The notes under the pieces were generated by a model that saw only the letters and a program-made list of their open reading frames with translations, searched no databases and had not been told where the DNA came from. A DNA stretch of 64,000 nucleotides, taken from contig NZ_BAUT01000008.1 in assembly GCF_000513095.1 (NCBI RefSeq), positions 1 to 64,000 of the forward strand, given 5' to 3'. Positions 10,023-17,849 of this stretch are shown here, piece by piece (within the stretch, counting starts at the first letter, position 1; the number at the start of each line of letters is the position of its first letter). The position numbers and the translations under genes are program-made. This DNA is from Halalkalibacter wakoensis JCM 9140 (GTDB lineage: Bacteria; Bacillota; Bacilli; Bacillales; Bacillaceae_D).

Positions 10023-10328
10023 TTAAAAAAACACTGAAAAAATCATTAAAACAGCAATGCTACTCATGACAACAATAATGAGATTGGCCCCAATATAAGC
10101 AACTAATAGAGCCGTTGCTCCTCCAATAATTCCATACCAAATGTTTTCATGTACATAAAGAATTCCTGGAAAGATAAGTGCCCCTAAAGCAGCATACGGT
10201 ACATTCCGTAATATCGCTTGAACCCAATTTGGAACTTGGTCAATGTTTAGAAAAACTAGTGGCAACATACGTGGGATGTATGTAACAATAGCCATTCCGG
10301 CAATAATTAGGATTAAAGATAAGCTCAT
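10023..10328 (-). CDS. azlD: AzlD, branched-chain amino acid exporter subunit
   Basis: A 101-residue membrane protein with four predicted membrane segments and the family text TYIPRMLPLVFL near the start. AzlD is the small partner of AzlC, and together they export branched-chain amino acids and analogues such as 4-azaleucine. It overlaps the azlC stop by four bases, the usual arrangement. Confidence 0.85.
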   Translation of the reverse strand: MSLSLILIIAGMAIVTYIPRMLPLVFLNIDQVPNWVQAILRNVPYAALGALIFPGILYVHENIWYGIIGGATALLVAYIGANLIIVVMSSIAVLMIFSVFF

Positions 10329-11030
10329 TCTATTTCACGTCCTTTTTGAAACACCCACTCAATACCAGCTGAAGCAAAGAGTGTTGCTAGTATAATCGAC
10401 CAGCCACTAGGTAGGAATAGTGAAAATAGGCTGTTTAAAATGGCTGCACTTACGGCTAAGAAAACGACTTTTCGATGTTTTTTTAAAGATGGCATGAGTA
10501 GGGCAATAAACATCGCATATAACGCAATCCCCATACTTTGTTGAAGCGTTGAAGGCAAAATAGACCCAACATAATAACCAATGCCTGAATTGATCACCCA
10601 GCTTATGTATGCAATGCTCCAACGCCAAAAATAAAGCCCGTTTTGACTTGTCCTTCTTGAGTGGTCGTAACAGCAAAAACTTCATCTGTAATTCCAAAAG
10701 AGTAAATGGCTTTAATAATTGGATGATCATCTCGATCCTCTCTCGGACAGAGGCACTCATGAGTAGATGACGAATATTAACTATAAATGTAGTGAAGATG
10801 ATTTCAAATGCTCCCGTCCCCATCGCAATTAAGGTTAAAGCCATATATTGAGCCGCGCCAGCATAAACAAATAAGCTCATAGCCATTGTCTCTAAAAAAG
10901 TTAAGCCTGTGCTTCTGGCAAGCAGACCAAATGTTAACGCAGCAGGTAAATACCCGATGGCGATAGAAGAGCCGGCTATTAATCCACGAGCAAAAGGGGA
11001 TTTTTGGTTTGATATAGCGGTTGTTGACAT
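10325..11030 (-). pseudogene. azlC: AzlC, exporter large subunit, two apparent frameshifts
   Basis: The start (residues about 12-95, ARGLIAGSSIAIGYLPAALT and NIRHLLMSAS) and the end (NSGIGYYVGSILPSTLQQ) are clear AzlC, but they lie in different frames. The middle piece, DDHPIIKAIYSFGITDEV, lies in a third. The breaks map near 10737-10748 and to the T4 run at 10641-10644, each consistent with one lost base. Restoring both gives 235 residues, normal for AzlC. As azlD is intact, sequencing error is more likely than loss of the transporter, but a true pseudogene is not excluded. Confidence 0.8.
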
Positions 11031-11154
11031 TCTGTTCTCCCTTTCTGTCTATACTACAAAATGAATACCATTTTGATTGTAAGGCATCGTTTGTTTGTCA
11101 ACAAGTGGAAAATTAGTTGAGGGAGTTTAAAAAAAGACGGAGTGAGGGGCCCGA

Positions 11155-11189
11155 AAAAATGCAAGCACTCTTTAGTGCTTGCATTTTTC
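11155..11189. terminator. Terminator hairpin
   Basis: The stem ATGCAAGCACT/AGTGCTTGCAT is flanked by A and T runs, so it could work in both directions. It serves the minus-strand gene that follows. Confidence 0.75.
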
Positions 11190-11233
11190 ACTGCAGGAAA
11201 CAGTGAAAAGAGTTATTTTAGCATCCTTGATTA

Positions 11234-11836
11234 TTAGAGTAGCTGTTCGACTTGTTCTCGCCGTGTGATCAGTTTCTTCAGCTTCTTTTTGTGCATAGTG
11301 ATTAAATATTCATCTGAATCCAGTAAAGCTTCATGCAACTCCATTAACACATAATCAATTTCTAAATTCATCATATTATATATCGTTCTTGGCTCTAGAG
11401 ATTTTCCATCATCTTTGTACTGAATCATCGACCCATTCCGGTTCATCATGACCTTTTCACTCCCATCAATTTCAATCATCGACTCAATATCACCAGACTG
11501 ATATGACGTAATATAGAGAGGACCTTCCGTGGAACGTTTCACAATGCCATTTCCTTTTTCATGTTGAAGTAGTTTCTCAAGCGAACTCGCTAACACATCA
11601 TCATATACATGAAGACTGTCAGCTGAAAGAGTGAGAAATTCCGTATTACGGATAAAAGGGAGCTCATGAACTGAATCCTCTAGTTCAATCATGAGGTAAA
11701 TAGTTTTTGAATCATAGCGCCAAAAGAGAGAGTAATGCTGGCTCATCATTCTTTTAATAAACTGGTGTAATGCGGGTTTTGATAGCTCGATATAGATGTC
11801 AGAAAACTCCACTTCAACAAACGAATCTCTCATCAT
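11234..11836 (-). CDS. Hypothetical protein
   Basis: I do not recognise this soluble protein of 200 residues. It shows two halves: a mixed alpha/beta N-terminal part (MMRDSFVEVEFSDIYIELS) and a C-terminal helical part (IDYVLMELHEALLDSDEYL) ending in a basic helix. No signal peptide or metal motif is seen. The ATG at 11836 is chosen because the AAGGAG site overlaps the more distal GTG. It is a single-gene unit with a terminator downstream. Confidence 0.55.
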   Translation of the reverse strand: MMRDSFVEVEFSDIYIELSKPALHQFIKRMMSQHYSLFWRYDSKTIYLMIELEDSVHELPFIRNTEFLTLSADSLHVYDDVLASSLEKLLQHEKGNGIVKRSTEGPLYITSYQSGDIESMIEIDGSEKVMMNRNGSMIQYKDDGKSLEPRTIYNMMNLEIDYVLMELHEALLDSDEYLITMHKKKLKKLITRREQVEQLL

Positions 11837-11848
11837 ATGAACACACAC

Positions 11849-12304
11849 TCCTTTGACAGCTTCGCATTGATAAGGTTATGGTTGCTATATCTTATGTTGA
11901 ATAGTCAGAAAAAAGAAGTAAAACGCCCAGTTTCAAGAGAAATGGGCGTAAGGAATCTTGATATGAATACGAAAATCGCCAAAAGCTAAACGATGGACAG
12001 ACTGTAGTAGTTTAGAGAGGGAAGACGGTTTTATAAAAGGCTTCATAAAAGAGGTATGCAAATTCAAGCGACTACCACAAATTTTGCGGTGAACCTCAAG
12101 AGAATAATAAAGCTTTTAAATGAAAAAGAGTAACAAGTTAAAGATAAGTAAAAGTAACCCTAGCAGGGGAATGACACGGAGACTCCTGCGGCAGTTAGGC
12201 ACTTTTTAGTGGCTTCCGCTCTATTTCATTTGGTGCTCACTAACAATAAATAGCCATAAATAAAAGAGCGTAAACAGCAAAAAAACACCTTTCTGGTGTT
12301 TTTT
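11849..12304. other. Intergenic region with hairpin and repeat remnant
   Basis: I see no gene here. A hairpin at 11923-11949 (ACGCCCA...TGGGCGT, one bulge) has a T-rich tail on the minus strand. A dispersed-repeat copy lies at 12144-12240, and a terminator for the acetyltransferase at 12280-12308. Confidence 0.6.
12144..12240. repeat. Dispersed intergenic repeat, internally deleted copy
   Basis: The segment shares AAAAGTAACCCTAGCAGGGG and, further on, CAGTTAGGCACTTTT with the copy at 41930-42200, but lacks about 110 bases between two CCTGCG words. It ends in GTGGCTTCCGCTC, a word also found in the copy at 26700. Confidence 0.7.
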
Positions 12305-12308
12305 TTAA
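12280..12308 (-). terminator. Terminator of GNAT gene
   Basis: The stem AAAAAACACC/GGTGTTTTTT with loop TTTCT overlaps the end of the acetyltransferase gene. Confidence 0.7.
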
Positions 12309-12760
12309 AACATTGAGCCGTATCGTTTGGAGATGATGTCATGGAATCCTAATGAGTTGTATAAAGACTTTGTAGCATCGTTATTAATACCTGTTTCCAG
12401 TTCAATTCCTTTGATTTCTTTCTGTTCAGCCCAGTAAATGACTTTTAGCAAAATCTTCTTAGCAATCCCCTGATTTCTATGTTCTTTATGCACGTAAAGA
12501 TCATTTAACCATATGTAATGGCCACCTTTGTCAATACTAAGTGCAACATTTAGAAATGCTGCGCCAACAAGTGTGTCATCTTTTTCAGCAACAAAAATAT
12601 GAGCGTGGGAATCTTTTTGAAGGGCAAGATTAATCGTTTTAACTAACTGATCATAACTGTTGGAAGGAGCAATTGGTTCTAATTGACCCATGAATAAATC
12701 GGCAATCTGGCGTTTAAATGAGACATCTGCTTCTTTACTCACCTCATAAACCTTTACCAT
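12305..12760 (-). CDS. GNAT-family N-acetyltransferase
   Basis: A 151-residue acetyltransferase with the acetyl-CoA pocket motif EHRNQGIAKKIL (about residues 95-106) and the C-terminal SLYNSLGF motif. The substrate is unknown; GNAT enzymes of this size acetylate amines on small molecules or protein N-termini. The start follows AGGAGG ten bases upstream. It is transcribed alone. Confidence 0.85.
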   Translation of the reverse strand: MVKVYEVSKEADVSFKRQIADLFMGQLEPIAPSNSYDQLVKTINLALQKDSHAHIFVAEKDDTLVGAAFLNVALSIDKGGHYIWLNDLYVHKEHRNQGIAKKILLKVIYWAEQKEIKGIELETGINNDATKSLYNSLGFHDIISKRYGSMF

Positions 12761-12893
12761 GTTCTAAGTTCCTCCTAGAATAATAGCCTTTTAGATTATA
12801 ATGCAAGCGTAACATAAAAATGAGGTTCGTAGTAGCTAATTTCTCGGGTGAGAATGAAAGAAGGGAATGCCTCTAGGACATTCCCGTACGTTT

Positions 12894-13109
12894 CTAATGC
12901 ATCAGTCTTTGCAAATGTTCTTGCATTTGAATAATTTGGTCTTGTTCAGCGGGTGCTGAAAAATGAAAGGCATCATTTAATGTTTCTTTTGCACGATCAT
13001 ATTGCTTTAAAACAGCTTGGTGCTGTGTTTCGGTTTCAGCTGCCAATGCTAACAATTCAAGGCGGGCAACGGTTTCTCTAGCATCTTGAAAAAAATCATG
13101 ATGTTCCAT
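12894..13109 (-). CDS. Small helical hypothetical protein
   Basis: A 71-residue acidic, all-helical protein (ARETVARLELLALAAETETQ) of unknown function. Its ATG overlaps the stop of the upstream small gene as TAATG, so translation is probably coupled. I do not recognise the family. Confidence 0.6.
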   Translation of the reverse strand: MEHHDFFQDARETVARLELLALAAETETQHQAVLKQYDRAKETLNDAFHFSAPAEQDQIIQMQEHLQRLMH

Positions 13110-13267
13110 TAGTTTGTACCTGACCTTGGTTTTTTTCCGTGAAGACGCTCCGCCTTTTCTAAAGACATGTCTCCTAACGTGATGACATCAAGGTGTTCTG
13201 CGTTTTCAGGTTGAACAGAATCTGAACTAGTTTGATAAGTCTTATTATGATTCGAATTTTGGTCCAT
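13109..13267 (-). CDS. Small hydrophilic hypothetical protein
   Basis: A 52-residue Asn/Ser/Gln-rich protein (MDQNSNHNKTYQTSSDS) with a C-terminal MSLEKAERLHGKKPRSG. The ATG at 13267 stands seven bases after AAGGAG; the longer frame upstream has no such site. It forms a two-gene unit with the overlapping helical gene downstream. Family unknown. Confidence 0.6.
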   Translation of the reverse strand: MDQNSNHNKTYQTSSDSVQPENAEHLDVITLGDMSLEKAERLHGKKPRSGTN

Positions 13268-13336
13268 AGTCGAACTCCTTACATTTAGATTCATACGTTT
13301 TAGCGTACCCAGACGTAAAAAGTTCATCCCTAACCT

Positions 13337-14146
13337 TTATAGATTCAATACTTCTTCTAAATAAACGGCAATCCCATCTTCTTCATTTGTTAGTGTGACA
13401 GTGTTAGCAAGTGATTTTAAAGGATCGATCGCATTTCCCATTGCAACCCCTTGACCTGCATATTCAATCATTTCAAAGTCATTATCTTCATCGCCAAATG
13501 CAATAATACGCTCAGGCGGGATCTGATAAAAGTCAGCAACTTTTTTAAGACCTACCGCTTTGTTCATCCCTGCTTTTACAACTTCTATAACATTCCAAGG
13601 TGCACCCCAAACTCGTTGGTCAATCACTTCAGCATGGGCATCTACTAATAGGTTTCGCAATTCATCAACATGATGATCTTGAGGGTGAATGAGCACACAA
13701 GTTGGATCATCTTTTAAAATATGTAATAAGTTTCCGTGGTCTAGAGGTGTTTGACCTGCTAGGAATGTTTCTAAAAGGACTTCATCAAATGTTCGTAAAT
13801 AAAAATCGTCAATTACCTCTACCATAATATTGCTAACCTGAAAAGCCTCACACGTTTCGATGACTGTCTTTGCTGTTTTTAAATCGAGTGGGGAGTGATA
13901 TGTACCAAAACTTTTGTCGTGTGGATGGTGAACAAAGGCACCATTAAAATTGACAATCGCTGTATCAAGGTTTAATTCATGGTAATATTGGCTGCTAGCT
14001 CGAAAAGGCCTACCTGTTGAAATGGTAACAATGTGTCCTTCTTCCCTGGCTTTTGCAATGGTTTGCTTTGAACGCAGAGAGATTGTTTTTTCATCTGTTA
14101 ATAAAGTGCCATCTAAATCTAAGGCAATTAAGTGCTGATCTGACAT
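13337..14146 (-). CDS. Cof-type HAD phosphatase (YitU-like)
   Basis: A 269-residue haloacid dehalogenase-fold phosphatase. Motif I ALDLDGTLLTD holds the nucleophile Asp, motif II is TISTGRP, a Lys occurs in VVKAGMNKAVGL, and the metal-binding motif IAFGDEDNDFEMIE is near residue 215. Cof-type enzymes dephosphorylate phosphosugars, FMN-pathway or similar small molecules. The ATG at 14146 follows GAGG eight bases upstream. YitU of B. subtilis, also near argC, is of this type. Confidence 0.85.
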   Translation of the reverse strand: MSDQHLIALDLDGTLLTDEKTISLRSKQTIAKAREEGHIVTISTGRPFRASSQYYHELNLDTAIVNFNGAFVHHPHDKSFGTYHSPLDLKTAKTVIETCEAFQVSNIMVEVIDDFYLRTFDEVLLETFLAGQTPLDHGNLLHILKDDPTCVLIHPQDHHVDELRNLLVDAHAEVIDQRVWGAPWNVIEVVKAGMNKAVGLKKVADFYQIPPERIIAFGDEDNDFEMIEYAGQGVAMGNAIDPLKSLANTVTLTNEEDGIAVYLEEVLNL

Positions 14147-14355
14147 CAAATCTTCCTCTCTATTATTAAATTTCAATTTGTGAAGCTATTTGTAAAGAAG
14201 TATGGTTTTATGTCATAAACCCCTGTAAGGAAAAATGTAACTCTTTTGTCTAATGTCTCAAACAAATATTCTGTATTCGTTCAAAATTAAAAACGATTAA
14301 ATATGTTATGATAGACATGCTTTATATAGCAATTCTCCAAAAGGAGGGATCGTGA

Positions 14356-15273
14356 GTGAATGTACTATTTGAAAACTTTGGTTTCCGAGCATTATGGACA
14401 CCCGAGTTACTTGTTGGCTTAATAGTCATTGGTATTTTATATTTTCTGTTAATTACAAAATGGCGTCATCGATTTAAAGGATCAACTCCTGTAAAAACAA
14501 GACAACAAATATATTTTGTTTTAGCGTTACTTGCTTTATATATTGGGTGGGGAAGTCCTTTATATATTGCTGGCCATATCATGATTAGTTTCCATATGAC
14601 CCAAATGGTGTTCGCTTATTTTATTGCTACACCTTTATTCTTACTAGGAATTCCAGCATGGTTTTTCCAAGCACTTGTCGATCGTTTCCGTAACCCTGTA
14701 ACGGAACGGATTTTTCGTGTGATTTGGAGTCCAATTATGGCCTTGTTTTTGTTTAATGGCTTGTTTTCATTTTATCATGTCCCATTCATGTTTGATACTT
14801 TGATGCAGTCCGTTGTCTTACACAGTCTGTATGAGTATTTGCTTTTATTTGCAGCAATGCTTATGTGGTGGCATATGATCGCACCATTACCAAGTGCGTT
14901 CCCTTTGTCTGATTTAAGAAGAGTTGGTTATATTTTTGCGAATGGTATTTTAATTACACCTGCATGTGCATTAATTATATTTGCACCAACAACGCTATAT
15001 CAAACATATACGGACCCTGCCATTTGGGCTCAAGTTATGGCATACTGTCTACCGGCGGGAACAGAAGTACCAATGGGCTTATTGTCTGGACCAAATTCCT
15101 TTACATTTTTAGAAGCAAGGATGGACCAGCAACTTGCTGGCGTGTTAATGAAAGTCATGCAAGAAATTACGTACGGTTTTACGATCGGATATGTCTTTAA
15201 ACAGTGGTTGAAAAAGGAAAAGCAGCAAGATGGGACGTTAACCATTAGTGATATTCCAGCTGCAAAAGGGTAA
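14356..15273 (+). CDS. ctaG: CtaG, cytochrome c oxidase assembly factor
   Basis: A 305-residue protein with about seven membrane segments; the text MISFHMTQMVFAYFIATPLF and PAGTEVPMG is typical of the Bacillus CtaG (caa3_CtaG) family. CtaG is needed to form active cytochrome caa3, probably in copper handling. Translation starts at GTG 14356 behind AAGGAGG. Directly downstream are a SCO copper chaperone and a redox lipoprotein, which supports an oxidase-maturation cluster; no oxidase structural gene lies in this window. Confidence 0.9.
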   Translation: MNVLFENFGFRALWTPELLVGLIVIGILYFLLITKWRHRFKGSTPVKTRQQIYFVLALLALYIGWGSPLYIAGHIMISFHMTQMVFAYFIATPLFLLGIPAWFFQALVDRFRNPVTERIFRVIWSPIMALFLFNGLFSFYHVPFMFDTLMQSVVLHSLYEYLLLFAAMLMWWHMIAPLPSAFPLSDLRRVGYIFANGILITPACALIIFAPTTLYQTYTDPAIWAQVMAYCLPAGTEVPMGLLSGPNSFTFLEARMDQQLAGVLMKVMQEITYGFTIGYVFKQWLKKEKQQDGTLTISDIPAAKG

Positions 15274-15319
15274 TTTTAGTCTATCTCTTAGTAATAGACA
15301 AGAAAGAGGTAATAAAATC

Positions 15320-15910
15320 ATGAAAAAGTTAAGTGTTATCCTACTAGCGTTTGTATTAAGTGGATGCGGCTGGATTTATCAAGTAGGAAGTGGGAGTTCA
15401 TCGGAGTATGACTTTTCTGAAGCAGGAGCAGAGGTGATACCGTTTGAATTTACGAATCAAGAAGGCGAGCCTTATGGATCTGAACAATTGGAAGGACAAT
15501 ATTGGCTTGCAAATATGATTTTTACGTATTGTCCGACGGTTTGCCCAACCATGACCCCGAACATGCAACGCCTGCAAGCGACAATGGAAGAAGAAGGAAT
15601 TGACATGTCCTACATCTCTTTCACGGTAGATCCAGAACGAGATACGCCTGAGCATTTGTTATCTTACGGGACGAATGTAGGAGCAAATCTAGAATCTTGG
15701 CAATTTTTAACTGGTTACACACAAGACGAAATAGCAGATTTTTCACGTGAGAGCTTTATGGCTGTTGTGCAAGATACAGATGGAGAGGATATTATTCATA
15801 GTACGAGCTTCTTCTTAGTTGACCCTAGTGGACAAGTAATTCGGAAATATAGTGGTTTACAAACAAATCAAGATACGATTGTTGAAGATTTACTGAAAAC
15901 CGTTCAATAG
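15320..15910 (+). CDS. SCO1/SenC copper chaperone lipoprotein
   Basis: A membrane-anchored lipoprotein of 196 residues (lipobox LSGC, Cys16) with a thioredoxin fold. The copper/redox site is CPTVC (Cys71 and Cys75) together with His160 in DIIHSTSFF, matching SCO (YpmQ in B. subtilis). SCO proteins deliver copper to, or reduce, the CuA site of cytochrome oxidase outside the membrane. The ATG at 15320 follows AGAAAGAGGT. It lies 46 bases after ctaG and 61 bases before the selenoprotein candidate. Confidence 0.9.
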   Translation: MKKLSVILLAFVLSGCGWIYQVGSGSSSEYDFSEAGAEVIPFEFTNQEGEPYGSEQLEGQYWLANMIFTYCPTVCPTMTPNMQRLQATMEEEGIDMSYISFTVDPERDTPEHLLSYGTNVGANLESWQFLTGYTQDEIADFSRESFMAVVQDTDGEDIIHSTSFFLVDPSGQVIRKYSGLQTNQDTIVEDLLKTVQ

Positions 15911-15922
15911 AAGCTACTTTTG

Positions 15923-15951
15923 TTGACAGTTGATTCACATAAAGGTAGGTT
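15923..15951 (+). promoter_or_regulatory. Possible promoter of selenoprotein candidate
   Basis: TTGACA at 15923-15928 is followed 17 bases later by TAGGTT. The -35 is consensus and the -10 is weak, so a private promoter for the next gene is possible but unproven. Confidence 0.35.
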
Positions 15952-15971
15952 TAGAAACGGAGGTGTGAAAT

Positions 15972-16496
15972 TTGAAGGAGATTGTATCAAAAAGAATGAT
16001 CTTATTGTTTGTGTTTGCATCGATTTTTTTCGTTCTAGTTGGGTGTGGTTCAGAATCTGGACAACCAGACAGTGATTTGACTGTTATGAATGAAGAAGGA
16101 GAAGAAGTAACACTTACGAATAAAGAACGTGCGACAATATTATTTCATTTCACGGAAGTTGGCTGAGGACTTTGTCAACAGCAACTAGTTCAGTTGCAAG
16201 AAAACCTGCATTTGTTTGATGACTTAGATGCAGACATTTATGCTATTAGTACAGATAGTCCTGAAAACTCTAAGCGATTAAAAGAAGCGGGAAATTTTAC
16301 GTATTCGTTTTTATCAGATCCATCATTTGAAGTTCTAGAACATGTTCAAATGAAAAATGACCAGCTATCTTATAGAGGCATTAGCATTCTCGATCATGAA
16401 GGAAATTACGTATACCATCAAATAAATGATTTATGGGGCGATCAAATTGAGGCAACGAGAAACTTGATTTATGATCAATTTGAAAGCATCGAATAA
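15972..16496 (+). CDS. Candidate selenocysteine-containing peroxiredoxin-like lipoprotein
   Basis: The frame from TTG 15972 (behind GGAGGTG) runs to 16496 with a single in-frame TGA at 16164-16166. Reading TGA as selenocysteine gives 174 residues: a signal peptide with lipobox LVGC (Cys25), then a thioredoxin-fold AhpC/TSA-like domain in which the active site reads T-E-V-G-U-G-L-C, with U65 and Cys68. The downstream half keeps typical features, such as AISTDSPENSKRL and FLSDPSFEVLEHV. The TGA falls exactly where such families have the reactive Cys, and a hairpin fitting a bacterial SECIS starts 14 bases after it. It would act outside the membrane, next to CtaG and SCO, as a peroxidase or thiol reductase. 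The alternative is a Cys-to-stop point mutation. SelA, SelB and SelD are not in this window. Confidence 0.75.
16181..16197 (+). promoter_or_regulatory. Candidate bacterial SECIS hairpin
   Basis: GCAACUAGUUCAGUUGC forms a perfect 6-bp stem with loop AGUUC. The loop begins 20 bases after the UGA and has G in its second position followed by U, which agrees with the loose rules known for SelB-binding elements. Its 17-base size equals the minimal fdhF element of E. coli, but it lacks the bulged U. Confidence 0.55.
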
Positions 16497-16502
16497 CATT
16501 AG

Positions 16503-16536
16503 AAGGCATCCACGTAAGTGTGGGTGTCTTTTTCTT
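16503..16536 (+). terminator. Terminator after selenoprotein candidate
   Basis: The stem GGCATCCAC/GTGGGTGTC is followed by a run of T, closing the ctaG cluster. Confidence 0.7.
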
Positions 16537-16643
16537 TTCTTCTTCTCATTTTCTTCTGATTAGACAGACACGGATTAAAAAATAGGTAAGTATAATGGTT
16601 TCATATTCTGTAATAGGGTTATTCCGTAGGAGGTGGAAAATTT

Positions 16644-16724
16644 ATGCACAGTTTAGGGGAAGCTTTTGATATTTTAAGACTTTTTAAAATAGGCGAAAAT
16701 AAAATAAAAATACAGTTGAATTAA
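16644..16724 (+). CDS. Possible 26-residue peptide upstream of argC
   Basis: A short frame (MHSLGEAFDILRLFKIGENK...) has a strong ribosome binding site, GTAGGAGGTGG, and a TATAAT word about 50 bases upstream. Its end overlaps the proposed argC -35 box, so it is not an argC leader. I cannot assign a function and it may be chance. Confidence 0.3.
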   Translation: MHSLGEAFDILRLFKIGENKIKIQLN

Positions 16725-16744
16725 TTTTTATACATAGATATAAT
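16716..16744 (+). promoter_or_regulatory. Promoter of the arginine operon with possible ARG box
   Basis: TTGAAT and TATAAT are separated by exactly 17 bases, a near-consensus SigA promoter 50 bases before argC. The spacer region GTTGAATTAATTTTTATA matches one half of the AhrC/ArgR ARG box (TGAAT...), so arginine repression here is likely but the second half-site is poor. Confidence 0.6.
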
Positions 16745-16794
16745 GAGTACCAAGATCATAAAGAGAAGATATAGATATGTTAGGAGAGGGAAAG

Positions 16795-17832
16795 ATGAGA
16801 GTTGGTATTATCGGGGCTACTGGTTACGGTGGCGCAGAATTATTAAGACTATTACACCAACATCCTCATGTAGAAGAGGTTGTTTTGTATACATCATCAA
16901 AAGAAGGTATGAATATACAAGATTCGTATCCACATGTTTCAACTATTTACCATCAAACCTTACAATCAATCGATCATACTTCACTTAAACAAGAAGTAGA
17001 TACTGTATTTCTTGCTACACCGCCTGGAGTGTCAGCAGAATGGTCAAGGAAAATTGCAGAAGCAGGGTGCCAAGTGATTGATTTATCAGGTGATCTGCGA
17101 TTAGAAGACCCAGCCGTATATGAAAAATGGTACAAACGAGAAGCTGCGCCGCTTGATTTAATTAAAGAGGCTGTATACGGTTTGCCAGAGTGGAATCGCA
17201 AAGAAATTGAAACAGCTAACATTATTTCAAATCCAGGCTGTTATCCGACGGCTACGTTATTAGGGCTTGCCCCACTCGTGAAAAACAAACTGATTGAAAC
17301 GGATTCGATTATTGTTGATGCAAAATCGGGTACATCGGGTGCAGGACGATCGCCATCTGCTATTACGCATTTTAGTGAGATGAATGAAAACTTTAAAATA
17401 TATCAAATTAATCAACATAAACACATTCCTGAAATAGAACAAAATTTACAAAAATGGGATAAAGAGATTCCAAATATTACGTTTCAACCTCATTTAGTGC
17501 CGATGGTCCGAGGAATTATGGCTACAATCTATGCAAAGGCCAATCAGGAACTAACAGAAAAAGCATTGCGAGACATTTACGAGCAATCTTATGAAAATGA
17601 GCGTTTTGTACGAATTAGACCAGAGGGAGCTTACCCTGCGACAAAAGAAGTGTATGGAAGCAATTATTGCGATATAGGCGTTACGTTTGATGAACGCACA
17701 GGGCGTATTACAGTTGTATCGGTCATTGATAATGTCGTAAAAGGGGCTTCAGGTCAAGCGATTCAAAATTATAATATCATGAATGGATTCGAAGAGAGTA
17801 CGGGGTTAACTCTTGTTCCGATGTATCCATAA
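16795..17832 (+). CDS. argC: ArgC, N-acetyl-gamma-glutamyl-phosphate reductase
   Basis: This 345-residue enzyme makes N-acetylglutamate semialdehyde from the acyl phosphate with NADPH, the third step of arginine synthesis. It begins with the nucleotide-binding [17 protein letters not shown], and the catalytic Cys149 is in [18 protein letters not shown] is also conserved. The ATG at 16795 follows AGGAGAGG; the longer frame is not needed. It is first in an operon of seven genes whose order equals that of B. subtilis. Confidence 0.97.
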   Translation: MRVGIIGATGYGGAELLRLLHQHPHVEEVVLYTSSKEGMNIQDSYPHVSTIYHQTLQSIDHTSLKQEVDTVFLATPPGVSAEWSRKIAEAGCQVIDLSGDLRLEDPAVYEKWYKREAAPLDLIKEAVYGLPEWNRKEIETANIISNPGCYPTATLLGLAPLVKNKLIETDSIIVDAKSGTSGAGRSPSAITHFSEMNENFKIYQINQHKHIPEIEQNLQKWDKEIPNITFQPHLVPMVRGIMATIYAKANQELTEKALRDIYEQSYENERFVRIRPEGAYPATKEVYGSNYCDIGVTFDERTGRITVVSVIDNVVKGASGQAIQNYNIMNGFEESTGLTLVPMYP

Positions 17833-17849
17833 TGGAAGGTGGTCATCAT

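Noticed and set aside
15972-16166. Truncated 64-residue lipoprotein as a complete gene
   Set aside because: The frame continues in phase with clear peroxiredoxin features after the TGA and no new ribosome site, so a separate short gene is unlikely.
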